From: Diadema setosum
Taxonomy: Eukaryota > Echinodermata > Echinoidea > Diadematoida > Diadematidae
Assembly (NCBI GenBank): GCA_033980235.1
Contig: CM067070.1
Location: 11,788,046-11,852,045 of the forward strand
Direction of reading: 5' to 3'
DNA: 64,000 nt
Shown piece by piece: positions 39,071 to 51,828 of this stretch; the first letter of the stretch is position 1, and the number at the start of each line of letters is the position of its first letter. The position numbers were made by a program, and so were the translations under genes. The notes beneath the pieces are model-generated. The model was given only the letters and a program-made list of their open reading frames with translations. It had not been told where the DNA came from and ran no database searches.

Positions 39071-39654
39071 AATTCTTTAGACTATTCTCTTCAACAAACC
39101 ATAAGCCTCAAAACATTCAAATACAAATTAAAACTAAGTCTTTTGAGTAAATATGCTACGATGTAACCAGTTTTTTATAATCCTATACCAAATATCTGGA
39201 CACTTTTACCCAATAAGGTAATCTTATATCATTTTTTATATGGTATACCATTCATGTGGTATTCCTATTCATTCTAATTCCATTGTTTATTTTCTCTTTC
39301 TTTTTTTTTCTATTTTCTTCCTCCTCTCTCCCCCTTTCTTTCTCACTTTATTTCCTCTATTTCTTTCGTTCTCTCCCTCTCTTTCTCTTTCATTTCTACT
39401 ATCTTTAAGATGTATATATGTATAAGTTATGTAAATATGTTTCAGGAGTCTGTATATATGTTATATTCTCAATCACTCTGTACATAATTCTGAATATTAC
39501 TCGTTGAATGGTGACCTACAAATTTTACAAGCTATGCTTTTAGTTGGGTCACCCCATTTCCGTTTTGTATGGTAAATCTATATTCTGTTAATTCATGTTG
39601 TTATATTAATTACTGTAATATTATGTGTCAACATGTAATCATCAATGCAATGCA

Positions 39655-39737
39655 ATGTAAATGAAAAATACAAATGCAATGTAAATGCAAATGCAATGTA
39701 AATGTAAATGTAAATGTAAATGTAAATGTAAATGGAA
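39655..39737 (+). repeat. (AATGTA)n-type microsatellite
   Basis: Tandem ATGTAA/ATGCAA hexamers, the last seven being nearly perfect. Confidence 0.9.
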
Positions 39738-39753
39738 ATGAAATGAATAATAA

Positions 39754-39923
39754 CAGGGCGCGGATCCAGGAATTCTAAAAAAAAAAGGGGGGGGGAGGGC
39801 ATGACTATAAATTTCTGGTGCCACTTCCGGGTTTCATTTTTTCTTTTTATTTCTGTTGTTTTTAACGAAAAATAAAGGGGGCGTGCGCCGGTTGCACCCC
39901 CCCCCCCCCTGGATCCGCCACTG
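39754..39923. mobile_element. MITE with GGATCCAGG/CCTGGATCC ends (family G, copy 1)
   Basis: Ends CAGGGCGCGGATCCAGG and CCTGGATCCGCCACTG. The interior has a G-run then TAAAGGGGGCG...C-run. The CAG...CTG ends are reminiscent of hAT elements; no clean target duplication is seen. Confidence 0.65.
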
Positions 39924-40120
39924 TTCAATAAATAAATGAAAAGACGTACACACTTCTTCATACGCTAATATTCTGTCCTTAATGATTATCATCATGTGAG
40001 TCTCCTATAGGAGCCTACAGTCTATACATATAGCGGTGACGACACTAAAATTTTAAAAATAACTTTTGAATGGAATTATGTGTCCGATATTCCTCAAATT
40101 CTCACTGTCAATGCGTTCTA

Positions 40121-40144
40121 CCATGGACCTACGTAGGTCCATGG
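40121..40144. repeat. 24-bp perfect palindrome
   Basis: Half-site CCATGGACCTAC followed by its exact complement, with no spacer. Confidence 0.9.
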
Positions 40145-40196
40145 TTCTACCATGGCTGCCTTGTAGTGCATTCACTCAATCCATATGTCTATGAAT

Positions 40197-40367
40197 CAGT
40201 GGCGGATCCAGAAGGGGGACCACCGGTCGCACTCCCCCTGTATTTCATTTATATTTTTGTGAGTCAAAAAAAAAAAAAAAATGGGGGGGGGGGGGGGTAG
40301 GGCACGTGCAACCCCTTTAATTTTGTAAGGGCGCCTCCTCTTTACGGAATTCCTGGATCCGCCCCTG
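40197..40367. mobile_element. MITE family G, copy 2
   Basis: Ends CAGTGGCGGATCCAG and TCCTGGATCCGCCCCTG. The interior holds an A-run and G-run, then CACGTGCAACCCC. It is closely similar in layout to 39754-39923 in inverse orientation. Confidence 0.65.
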
Positions 40368-40620
40368 ATATTTGTATTTTTGTTTGTCCGTAGTAGCGGA
40401 TGAATCCTGTTTTAAAGAACACAAAAGTTCTTCCAGTGCCAAATGTCACTGAAAAAAGATGATCGAATGAAATCAGTTTTATATACCTTTTTTTTTCAGC
40501 ACCAAACACATGCATTTTACGCAAGAGTTGCTCAGCACCATGCACACACCATACTGCCTGGGAAGCCTGCGCACCTCACCGGTGCCTCCCCCCCCCCCCC
40601 TCCCTTCAACTTTTTTTTTT

Positions 40621-41812
40621 TTTAAAAACAAAAGAAATAAAAATAAAAGATCTAATCGCTAACTTCGGCCTTTAGATTACAGATCATATAGATGAGATTA
40701 CATTAATCAGATATATTCCGCGTTGAGTGTGTACATCTGTTGCATTCTTCGTTTTTCTCTTTTTTTTTTGGGGGGGGGCGTGGGGTTGACTAATGTTTAC
40801 ATCAGTCAGGTGGCTGATGTTTATACATCAGTCCATGATCACCCTTACAAGGGTGATCATGGAGGTATCCGTACAGTATGCACTTGTTCCCGGAGTGATG
40901 TATTTTTTAAAATTATTATTATCATTATCATTATTTGCGGTACTGCAGGGCTTGATAAGAGCGTATCCCATAATATTTACATTCTAGAGATTTGCAATTA
41001 AGGGGAAAGGCACAATGGGGAGGATGATCAATGGGTCAAAGTCTGACATGTCTGCATGGGCTATCACAACAGCAATGTCATTTCAAAGTCACAACTTATA
41101 CATGTCAATTCGTGCATATTAGTATACTAGGGAATAGTGCACTGATTAAAGAACTGAGCTGTATGATTCTGAGAACTAACGCATCTAAAGAAGGGCAGTT
41201 ATAGAGGAAAACTAGACAATCCGTTAGTCGAAATTAGTGTGCCCGGCGCTCAATATCGCTCGATGACTAGGTCTTATAATAAACGTTTGTGATGTCACTG
41301 CAGAACAACGATAATAAAAAAATATGAAAAGAGAATTTCCCTACTTTCAACTATTTAATGAAAAATACACTTTTCCTCGACTTGTTGCTGATGTTAAAGG
41401 CAAATTTGCGTCCGGGAACTCGTTTCATGTTTTCTTTTGTTCTGCAGTGACGTCACGATAATAGCAGCCTCCAAAATTTAAAATTGCATATAACTTTTGA
41501 ACGGATTGTCCTGTTTCCTGAAAGCTTCACTGATTTGTTCAAATGTATTGCATATATTAACGCAAGTATCATAGATAATAACCTTAATCTGGTCAACATT
41601 GCTCTTTGACAACAAGCTCTTACCATGCTTACCCCACCCCTCCCCCCCCCCCCCCCCCAAAAAAAAAAGAGAGAAAAAAAAGAATGCAACAGATGTTATA
41701 CACACTCCATCACGCGGAATATATTTGATTAATGTAATCTCATCTATGAACTGTAATCTAAAATCCGAAGTTAGCGATTAGATTTTTTATTATTATTTCT
41801 TTTGTTTTTAAC
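40621..41812. repeat. Foldback structure with arms of about 180 bp
   Basis: Left arm about 40621-40797 and right arm about 41630-41812 are close reverse complements (shared words ATCTAATCGCTAACTTCGG, GATGAGATTACATTAATCA, CATCTGTTGCATTCTT, then T-run and G-run). The spacer of about 830 bp includes diverged family C-like sequence near 41205-41560. It has either a two-copies-head-to-head or a foldback-transposon origin. Confidence 0.75.
40833..40862. repeat. 30-bp hairpin
   Basis: 14-bp arms CCATGATCACCCTT and complement around a 2-nt centre. Confidence 0.85.
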
Positions 41813-42270
41813 CGAAACACCATGTATCATACACTTCATATAATATATCTAGATCTTATTTTGTGTATGTTTATTTTTTGTCGAACTATTATGAAATATA
41901 GCTATAATATGTTTATTCTTTTGCATGATATTGGAATGAATAAATGGAAATTAAAAATGGAACGAAATAAAAGATTTATATATAGCTGCTGTATAATAAC
42001 AGCATTATCATTATCTTGATGGCCTTCTTTTGGAGCATAAAAATCGTGTACATGAAACAAACATTGATCGAAGCTATTTAAGACCAAATCGCCACAACGT
42101 CATAATCTTCAGCACCGTTCAGTTTCATGTTTCATCATGATATTTATTGGAGGATGAAGAATAAGGATTATCTTATGGTGAAACCGGAAGCCGATATGGG
42201 TCGAACTGAGCAATGAAAAAAAAACAAAACAAACAACAGCTATAACATGACAAGAGAAGCAATCGGGATA

Positions 42271-42555
42271 CTCTCTAAAACTCGAGTGAAAATGTTCACT
42301 CTTGAATAACAAAAGAGAGTGAATTTAGAGTGAAATTCTGGAGTGATTTTTTTAGTGAAAATGTTCATTTTTCACTCATCTTGGAGTTCCTCATCCAGGG
42401 ATCACTCGAAGATTTTGAAGTGATCCCTGAAGTCACTCCAAAATGAGTAAAAATGAACATTTTCACTCTAAATTCACTCTAATTTCAATCTAAATTCACT
42501 CTTTTCTTTATTCACTTCTTCAAAAGTGAATATTTTCATTCACTTTTTTAGAGAG
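42271..42555. mobile_element. 285-bp TA-flanked foldback MITE
   Basis: Ends CTCTCTAAAA / TTTTTTAGAGAG with TA on both sides (42269-42270, 42556-42557). The interior is almost entirely GTGAA/TTCAC words and their complements and includes GATCACT/AGTGATC arms near 42399-42428. The whole element can fold on itself. Confidence 0.75.
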
Positions 42556-43238
42556 TATAATCTTTCATTGAGCAGATACTGAATAAGGGTATAATCATCG
42601 ATTTCCTCTTACAGCAATGATCTGGCATGATTTTAGCTTCATAACGGTATATCCTTGCATTAGAATGAATGACGGTACAAGTAATATTGATACTCAATAT
42701 GATTATTTAGTATTTCGTTGCCATGACAAAGTGCATTGGTTTTTTTTTTATTACGTCATTCGTGCATATAGGCCCTACTTTATATTGTATTTGAATGCAT
42801 TTGAAAAAATGTCCTTCAGACGAATGAAAGACAAATTGACAACTTGTACCGCTTTTGAATCATGTTCTCTTTTTCTTTTTCTTTTTTTTTTGATAATGGA
42901 AATAAATAAACTATTGAATTGAATTAAATATTGATTTACATGTTGTGTTTAATAATGCCGCGGTCACCTTGATGGCAAACATTATTACTACAGTTTACTC
43001 GTTTTTAATAATAAATTATTGTCCCCATATACACAGCAATCCACAGTGCTATTTTCAGACGGACACGTTGGGAACTCCGCTGACATTCTAAATTCATACT
43101 CTGAGCGATCTATACGACATCAGTCTGTCAACTCCCGGTTGCAAAGTCGGACGTCATCAAAGCTATGCAATGACGTATACATAATTGCAGTAATACAAGA
43201 AGTCAATAGCTTCTTGGCCGTGCATCGTGAACTGAACA

Positions 43239-43801
43239 AGGACAAGTTCACCTTCATAGACATGTGGGTTGAGTGAATGCAGCAATATTACTAGCAGTAG
43301 AACACATCAATGAGAGTTATAAATCGGACAATCCGTTCAAAAGTTATGAATTTTTGAAGTTTCTGCTCAGTAAAGGCTGGATGAGAAGACTACTATAGCT
43401 TGTGATGTCATAATGAGTACATTGTACAACTATATCACAAAAGAAAATTCAAAATATTCTCACTTTGCTCACATAATAAAAGAACACTCGACTTCTCTCT
43501 TTCAGAAGTCAGGGAGAATAATACCCCTATATAAGTCAGTAACAAGTCGAAGAAAATGTGCACTTTATTCAAAAAGTCAAGTTTTGCGAAATTCTCTTTA
43601 TTTTCCTTATATCGTTGTACGCATGTGACATCATACACTCTAGTATAAGTCGTAGTATAAGTCTTATCCTCCAGCAGTGATTGCACAGATATTTGAAAAT
43701 TAATAACTTTTGAACGGATTGTCGGATTTTCCCCAACTTTCACTGATGTATTCTACTATTTGCCTTCACTCAATCCACATGTATGAAGGTGAACTTGTCC
43801 T
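43239..43801. mobile_element. TTAA-type MITE (family C, copy 2)
   Basis: Ends AGGACAAGTTCACCTTCAT / GAAGGTGAACTTGTCCT; TTAA follows on the right (43802-43805). The left flank is no longer TTAA. The arms match 9504-10072. Confidence 0.8.
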
Positions 43802-43964
43802 TTAATTGAGAACGATCACGAGTTCTATATCATCCTTTTCAGTAGCCTTTCATTTGTAGCCAAAATAGTCGTCATGAAAACTAAGTTGTCAATCAATTCC
43901 AATGAAAAAGTTCTTATGATCTCAAATAAAAGCCTTGATGCTTGATTAGGCTCATAAACATCAA

Positions 43965-44517
43965 AGGACAAGTCCATGCACCTTCATAAACATGAGGATT
44001 GAGAGAATGCTGCAATATTTAGAACACATCAGTGAAAGTTTGAGGAAAATTGGACAATCCGTTCAAACGTTATTACGAATATTTTAAGTATCTGTGCAGT
44101 CACTGCTGGAAGAGAAGACTACTACAGTGTATGATGTCACATTGCGTACAACTATCCAATAAGGAAAATAAAAAGAGAATTTCACAAAACTTTACTTTTT
44201 GAATAAAGTGCACATTTCTTATACTTGCTATACTGACGTATGTTAAGGGTAATATTATTCCCCCTGCTTTCTGAAAGAGAGAAGTCGAGTGTTATTTTGT
44301 TATGCGAGAAAAATGGATTTTTTTTCTTTCTTAATAACGTTGTACTCATGTGACATCACAAGCTACAGTAGTCTTTTCATCTAGCCGTGACCGAGCAGAA
44401 ACTTCAAAAATTCATAACTTTTGACCGGATTGTCCGATTTCGCTCAAATTCTCACTGATGAGTTCTTCTAATATTGCTGCATTCACTCAACCCATATGTC
44501 TAAGGTTAACTTGTCCT
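43965..44517. mobile_element. TTAA-type MITE (family C, copy 3)
   Basis: Left end AGGACAAG preceded by TCAA (one change from TTAA); right end CTTGTCCT followed by TTAA (44518-44521). It lies 163 bp from copy 2, in similar orientation. Confidence 0.8.
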
Positions 44518-44521
44518 TTAA

Positions 44522-45893
44522 GTCATTCCCCATGTAATTTCTTCCATTGTTTTACTTGATGTACAGTGTATAATCAACATTTTGGCATATTACATTGTAT
44601 GAGATATTATGTAATTCAAACTGTAAGCCTTTGAACTTTCTCAAGGTCACCCATTATGGGGGCGCTTCTCACCACATTATATCAAGCTAAAATCATTTTC
44701 ACCTGAAAATGTTTTTAACCAGTCACTTTTGCCAGGAAAGAAGAGCAATTTATATAACTGCAATGTACGTTACATGATTGAATTTCTCAAGATTATTGGG
44801 GGCGCTATTTATTATACAGAAACTCCCAAAATCAGTTTGTTTGTTTGTTTGTTTGTTTTGTTTGTTTGTTTGTTTGTTTGTTTGGTTGGTTGGTTTTTTT
44901 TTTTTTTTGGGGGGGAGGGAGAATAATATGTATAGGTCTGCTGTTTACGAAAGTAACATAGGTGTCACATTCGTTTATCCAGAATTTTGGAAATATTCAA
45001 TTTCCAAAATCAATGAAAGCAAAAATTATGTAAAAAAAGATAAAAATGATACAAAAATACCGTTGAAATCTCTGGAAAGTGCCAACATTTTTCTTTCATT
45101 TCCATTCAACGTACGTTGATTGATTTTTTTTTTTTTTTTTTTTTTTGCCCCAGTCATGAAAAATACATCATTTCAGGACAAAGTTCGCCAATAAAACTCA
45201 ACTTTGTCCACTAGATTACATTATCTGACATTGGAACAACAACAAAAAAAAGGAAATCTGACTGATATGGTCTTAGGTTTACGTTTGCCATGGCAACTAG
45301 CAATATCGTATACATCGGTAATAGGTTCTATATCAAAACGTTTGCAATTAGGAAATTGGCTGAAATCTATATAGTTGAAGATGTAGACAACTGGCATGGA
45401 GGGAGGTTCCCCACCCCCCCCCCCCCCCAGGCTTTAGGGTTATGTGCCTATAGTGTATTTTGTAAGCTTGTATTAATTGTATTGTTTCGGCAAAGTACAA
45501 GTAGTCAACCAAGATCACTTTCGGAATATATACACGTGGTTCATCATTACACATGGCTAATTTTGCACATGAAAGGTAGGGTCTAAACAAATCATTGTGA
45601 CAGAGAACGGAGATAATTATAATAAAAGAAAAGAAAATAAAAACCGATAAAATTATATCGATAACTTAGAAAAAGTGGTCTTTAAATGGCCTCATTTACC
45701 CTTTATATATATACGAACGATAAGACCTATAGGCCCACATAATCTGTCATGTGGTGTGATTTGCATTGACGATATAATTTTATTGATATTGCGATTTAAA
45801 AATAATGAAAAAGTAGACCTTTGTGTCTCACATGATTGTATAATGTATTCAATGTGATAGGCCCGTCACTTATGAGCCGTCACATCCACATGA
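44522..45893. other. Intergenic, low-complexity-rich
   Basis: Contains (GTTT)n at about 44837-44882, T-runs (45126-45146) and a C-run near 45413-45428. No gene is recognised. Confidence 0.5.
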
Positions 45894-46261
45894 CAGGGGC
45901 GGATCTAGCTTTTTATAAAGGAGGGGGTTGGGGCGGTATGCGAGGGAGCGTAGCGACCAAGCCCGAGCGAGCGTAGCGAGCGAGGGGGGGGGGGGGGGGG
46001 GGGGACTGAGGGTGTGTGGGGGGTGTCCCCCCTACCACAGTAGGGAGAATTTTTGAAAATCTGTGTGTGAAAATGGCATTTTCTTGCATCTAAAACACCA
46101 CTATTTTTGGTATAGAGGTCATTGCCATAAATAGAAAAAAATAAAATTACAAGTTAAAAAAAAAAGATAAGATAATTTTTTTTTTTTTTTTTTTTTTTGG
46201 GGGGGGGGGGGTTGCAACCCCCCAACCTCCCCCCCCCCCCCCCCCTCTAGATCCGCTTCTG
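45894..46261. mobile_element. MITE family G, copy 3
   Basis: Ends CAGGGGCGGATCTAG and CTAGATCCGCTTCTG, with CATGA directly repeated on both sides (45889-45893, 46262-46266). The interior has long G- and C-runs and GCGAGCGTAGCGAGCGAG words. Confidence 0.65.
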
Positions 46262-46385
46262 CATGAGCAGGGGCTTATTATGCTATAAGATAACCTTTCC
46301 ATCATCCAGTAGCAGACTGGTAATAGCTCGGCCTAGACTTTGTCGCGTTGGTTTGATGAAAGAAAGTAAAGAAAGAATATCAACA

Positions 46386-46439
46386 GATAAAGAAATGAAT
46401 AAAGAAAGAAAGAAAGAACGTAAGAAAGAAAGGAAGGAA

Positions 46440-46473
<34 letters not shown>

Positions 46474-46609
46474 AGAAAGAAAGACTATATTCTAAGGAAG
46501 GTATATAGGAAGGAAGAAAGAAAGAAAGAAAGAAAGTAGGAAAGATAGAAAGAAAGAAAGAAAGAAAGAAAGAAAGTAAGAAAGAAAGAAAGAAAGAAAG
46601 ATATAAAAA

Positions 46610-46680
<71 letters not shown>

Positions 46681-46710
46681 GAGAAAGAAAGAAAGGAAGA
46701 AAGGAAAAGA
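46386..46710 (+). repeat. (GAAA)n microsatellite
   Basis: About 320 bp of AAAG tetramers with interruptions. The open frames here (Lys/Glu/Arg runs) are artefacts. Confidence 0.97.
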
Positions 46711-46733
46711 AGACGAAAAAAGATACCTTAATG

Positions 46734-49700
46734 TAGTCTAGTGGGATTTGGGAAAAATATGACTGTTAGAGGCATTTTTTAGTAAAAGTTGGGAACCGGT
46801 CTATTTTGTATAATTCAGGTACGCTGAATCCAAAAATTCCGGTTCCCAAGCGTAATTTTGAGTCTAAGAGCATCTAATTTGCATAAACAAAATGGCCGCC
46901 ATTCATTGCTTTTTAAGGTGTTTCGATGATCTAATTTTCATAAAATCTCCCTAGACATACAGAAATAGTAATAATCCAGAAATTAAGGTGCAAAGACAAT
47001 AGCTAGGTCATCAATTGTTCTTAACTTTTACTTATAATATGCAAATCAAGAAGTGAAATATGCAAATTAGGAGTTGCCGTTGATACAGCAATGCATTACA
47101 GCATATATATGCACATGTATTGTACCTACGTGTTCACTTCTGTTTTTGATCATTAAACAAGTTATCGGGCAAACAAAAAGTACTTGGTGTCGCCAGAGTC
47201 GTATCAAAATTAATCAATTCAGAAAAAGCTAAAATCAATTCAAAAGAACTGAATTACACTTATGCAAATATCTATGCAAATTGGTATACACGAGGATACA
47301 TAACTGGCAGGATTCTAGATTCAACAACGGATTGCCGCAATATATGGATCTGAATCATAATTCTGATGATAGTTATCCTTGTATCAAGACCGGTTCACGA
47401 TTCCTAGTGTGATAAAGAGATACAAGAACCAACCTTAAGTATTAAGATAAAACTTGCATCACATTTGCATGATAAATTATGCAAATATTTTTCCATTTTC
47501 TCAACATATTTTCCCCTAAAACAAAGTTTTGCTATTAAAATGTACCTTGGCTTAGTGAAAAATTGATATGTTATCGGTCAAACAAAGTGAACATGGTGTC
47601 ATCTGAGTCCGAGGAAAATCAAGTACTTGAATCAATCAATTCATGATAAAAAAAAATGAATAACAATATTTGCAATAACTATGCAAATTGCTATGCAAGA
47701 GGCTATACTACGACAGGCTTCCAGATTCTCCAACACATTGCAGCGATATATGAATCTGAATCATTATAGTTATAATATCAAGACATAAGTTGATGATTCT
47801 TTTGTGATAAGGAGATACAAGAAAAACAAGCTATTAGAAATACCCTAATAATCTAATTTGCAGAATGAATTATACCATAGTTGGCCATTTCTATTGATAT
47901 ATTCGCTAAAACAAAGTCTTGCTATCAAAATGTACGTACCTTGGCCACTCTTGGCGTACCAAAATACAGCTAAGTCATCGGGCGAACAAGTTGCACATTA
48001 TGTGTGCTCAGAGTCCGAAGTAAATCAAGTACTGGAATCAATCAATAAAGGAGAACTGAATAACACTAAAACGAAATATGTTTGCAAATTGATATTCAAG
48101 AGGCCGTAGACCAGGCAGGTTCGAGATTCTACAACGCACTGCCGCAATTATATGAATATGTTTCATAACAGTTTTAATATCAAGACCTGCTGTTAATGAT
48201 TCCTGGTGTGATTAAGAGATGCAAAAATCGACTGCAACTACTAAACAACACAAATCTATTATCTCATTTGCATAATAGATTATGCAAATATCCACACATT
48301 TTCTATGCATATTTACCACCAAAACAAGGTCTTGCCATCAAAAGTTATCGGGCAATCACATTACTATACATTACTCTATGGATTAATGCAAGGTCACTTT
48401 ATCCTTCCCTGTACTTTGTCGTTTTCATTGGATAGATTGGTTTATAATTATTTTAAATCTGTTGTATTTAAAATCAAGTGGCAACTTTCATAAATCTCGT
48501 CATAATTTTTTTTTAATCTATCTCTTCACCCACTCTGCAAGCTCAAGCAAAAAAAAAGATAATAATGTTAGAAAAATCCTTGTATCTCGGACAGTGACGG
48601 GCACAGAAACCATGGAAACGAAGGATGAACTTTGTAATTCTAGTCATCAACACCTTTATATTTTGGCTGAAAAGAAACATAATCTGAGTCGAAAACTCTA
48701 CTTCTCAATCGAGCTAAATTGATTTACATTCATGCAAGGTTTGCATCATCACATTGTTGCTAACATGCACACACTGCTGTACATCGTAGACCTGATTTGT
48801 GACGTTTGCATCGAAATGTTCTGCATTGCTTCCGCATGCACATGACATCATTTCAAGGCAACTTTGCAAGATTGGAGTTAGATATATCAGTTGTACAGGC
48901 TGTAGACCAGATCAAAACGTTCCCATCCATTGTCTTACTGGTGAAGAAAAATCAGGTCTGGCACAGTGAGCAGGATTTTCTTCTTTTTTATCTCTTTTTT
49001 TTTTTAATACAGGAGCATGTCGTTGAACTGCTTCCGCGAGCGTTCAGTATACTTTTGTCGGTAAAATGGAGGAACATACTTTGTGCCAAACGAGCTTGTG
49101 TGATGCATCTTTTGAATCGAATATAAGTTTATTCTTATGAAGACAACTGATTACAACCGCGTTCTTGGAACCCTTTAGTTTTCTTCTCGTACAAGCAGCA
49201 TCCTTGAAGATTGTGAGTCATTGATCACTTGTGCTACTGTCAGTATCGGCAGAAAAAGCACAACTGCAGTATGTACGGAAGAAGGCCTCTATCGGATCGA
49301 TGTCATCTCTCAAGGGAACAAAAGTAACTTCATGTTCGCAAGGTGGTGGAAAACCCAGGTCCTCCATGAAAAGATCCATAATTCTTGGGCAGAAATTCAA
49401 GTGACAACGTGGATATTCAAAAACTATAGTACTTGATAAAGCATATGAGAGGCAAACTGGCGACCATTTACATCTGATGAAGTGGAATCTTCTGTGTGTC
49501 TAATGGTTTCTAATGATTATTCATTATGATTTATTCCTTAATTCTAAAATCCGCTGGCCCTTAAATCTAGAGGCCTGTTTGCTAAGAATGTCATTTATAT
49601 GATCTGAATCACACCTGGTAAGATTATCATAAGTCAGACAGACAAGAGAATGTGGTGTCGTCCAGATAGGAATAAAGAAATGCATCATACTTGGTGGTTA

Positions 49701-51478
49701 TCATTGGCGGTATGTTATCCACGTATATTGAAAACAAACAAACAAGCAAAAAAGGAACAGGAAGATGTAAACTCTTTATTTCGCAGATTGCACTGGCCGA
49801 GGCAATTTCAGAGTTCGAACTGTCTTGGAAGTTGACTAAGTTACATTCTTATAACAGATGTAGAAGGATCAAATAGGTAGATGTGTGCCACACGTCTTTT
49901 TTTTTTTGCCATTTCTTCTCCTTCACTGCTATTCTAACATCGTTTTGTAAGTTTATCATGATAAGGCGCGGTCAGAGTGGCAAAAGATCGCGAAGTCTTC
50001 ACGATCTTTTGTTGTCCGGTAACATTGGCAAGAGATCGAGAAGTATGGCAAGGACAGCGTTATAAAATGACAAACTTCAAGATTTTAAAGATTGCGATCT
50101 TAACTTTTTCAAGTTTGCAGTCACACGCACTTGAAAAAGTTCAAGATCTTAAAGATTGCGATCTTAAACTTTTCGATTATTAGCCAATTTGACCGCGCCT
50201 TTTGAGATCTTGGAGATCGCGATCTTTAATGCAAATTAGATGTTAAAGTTCATTCGCTTGAAAAAGACCCGTTTTTTGTTTGTGCTTCTTTTTTTGGTTG
50301 TTTTTTTCCCTAGCGCAATCAATTTTGGTTAAGAACGGGGTTCTTAACTTGAATTCTTAAAAAAGATCCAAAAGGACCTATTTAGAGGATTGAAAGAAAA
50401 AAAAAATTTACCGGGGTATATAGGCTTTTGAATGAACTGCATGCACATAAAACTCATGAAGCCTACATATAATTTGCATATCAATTACAACATTTGCATT
50501 TATTCTGATAGCACTGAGAAGGGATTCTGGTTTTTATCTAACCTTCAAAACCTTAAAGTCTTTATATCTAGTGGCTCAAACTTCCCTCTCAAGAAAATAA
50601 AATATTCCAGTGTTGATATATATTTATCTGCATATTTCAGAACTAATTTGCGTAATTATGAAATATACGATTTACCACCTGAGAAACGTTTATCCCTCAA
50701 GTTGCTAATTCCGTTCTATGTACAAAGATTTCAAATCACTTTATTCCAGCTCGTTTACACACACACAAGAAAAAAAAATCTAGAAAATGCGTGTCTGAAA
50801 CTCACAATTTCCGTTGCTGGGCAACCATTTTGTTTATGCAAATTAGATGGTCAAGATCGGTGAATTTCGCTCCGGAACCGAGTTTTCCTAACCCTCAAAA
50901 CCGTGTTGAACTTGCCTATAAAGAAAAAAAAAAATGTAACAATTACTCTTCCAGTGTTAATATATATATTCATCTGCATATTTCAGCACTAATTTGCATA
51001 ATTATGAATAGAATATACTATTTACTATCTGAGAAACGTTTATCACTCAAACTGCTACTTCTATTCTATGTACAAAATGACAAATCACTTTTTTCAGCTC
51101 GTATATATATATATATATATATATGCCTAATTCAGTCCTAATATGCATAATTATGAATAAAATATACTACTTACCACCTGAGAAACGTTTATCCCTTAAA
51201 TTGGTTATTCTATTCTCTGTATTTCAAATCACTTTTTTTCCAGCTCGATTGCAAAGAATTTCTAGAAAATGCGTATCTGAAATTGATAATTTCTGTGGCT
51301 TGGCAGCCATTTTGTTTATGCAAATTAGATGGTCAAGATCGGTGAATTTCGCTTGGGAACCGGATTTTTCGGATTCAGCGTGCTCAAATTAGATAAAATA
51401 AACTGGTTCCCAACTTTTACTCAAAAATGCCTCTAACACCATTTTAGAGAGCCCTTTTTCTGAAATCCCACTAGACTA
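46734..51478. mobile_element. 4.7-kb element with long TIRs, no transposase
   Basis: Both ends start TAGTCTAGTGGGATTT. The terminal 175 bp or so are inverted copies with mismatches (shared GTAAAAGTTGGGAACC, TCCGGTTCCCAAGCG, CATCTAATTTGCATAAAC). ATG lies directly on each side (46731-46733, 51479-51481). Inside are three to four units of about 400 bp marked by GTTATCGGGCAAACAAA-like words (47161, 47570, 47973, 48343). Near the right end are three units with CTGAGAAACGTTTATC (50679, 51030, 51179). The frames are short and unconvincing. Likely non-autonomous or decayed. Confidence 0.75.
49973..50201. mobile_element. 229-bp MITE nested in the 4.7-kb element
   Basis: Ends AAGGCGCGGTCAGAGTGGC and GCCAATTTGACCGCGCCTT form an imperfect TIR. 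The interior repeats AAGATCGCGA/AGATTGCGATCTTAA words. Confidence 0.7.
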
Positions 51479-51520
51479 ATGGTAGCGTACGCTCTTTGCT
51501 TGCTATGGACCGTCGCTTCA

Positions 51521-51679
51521 GGGGGGTGTTTCATCAACGTTTGTCGGCGCTGACAACTTGAATCACCATAGTAACAGTCAGTGACCAGAGCATCTCAGCC
51601 AATCAAAATCAAGGATTTTGCTGAAATTGGTCAGCGCCGACAGTTGTCGGTGCTGACAAGCGTTGATGAAACACCCCCC
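51521..51679. mobile_element. 159-bp MITE just upstream of COG8
   Basis: Ends GGGGGGTGTTTCATCAACG and the exact complement, followed by GTCGGCGCTGACAA-type inner repeats. The right end lies 82 bp before the COG8 ATG, inside the presumed 5' UTR/promoter. Confidence 0.8.
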
Positions 51680-51761
51680 AGGTGTAATCCATCCGGTTAC
51701 TGATTTGACGGGGAATTGAACCGCGGATAACCGATTCGTGATTTGATGGCCAAAATCGAGA

Positions 51762-51828
51762 ATGGCAAACTTTGTGGACGTGGAAGATGAGACGATATTG
51801 ACCGCTGTTTTTCGTGATTCCTTTCCAG
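51762..51828 (+). CDS. COG8: COG8 exon 1 (start codon)
   Basis: ATG at 51762 in context CGAGAATGG. It encodes residues 1-22 plus one base, with donor CCAG|GTAAGA. The acidic start followed by [10 protein letters not shown] is the conserved N-terminus. Confidence 0.93.

Noticed and set aside
46263..46508. Open frames in the GAAA array
   Set aside because: Lys/Glu/Arg runs produced by a tetranucleotide microsatellite; not a protein.
50432..51392. Frames of 89-143 codons at the right end of the 4.7-kb element
   Set aside because: They overlap tandem repeat units and translate the repeats; no motif is recognisable.
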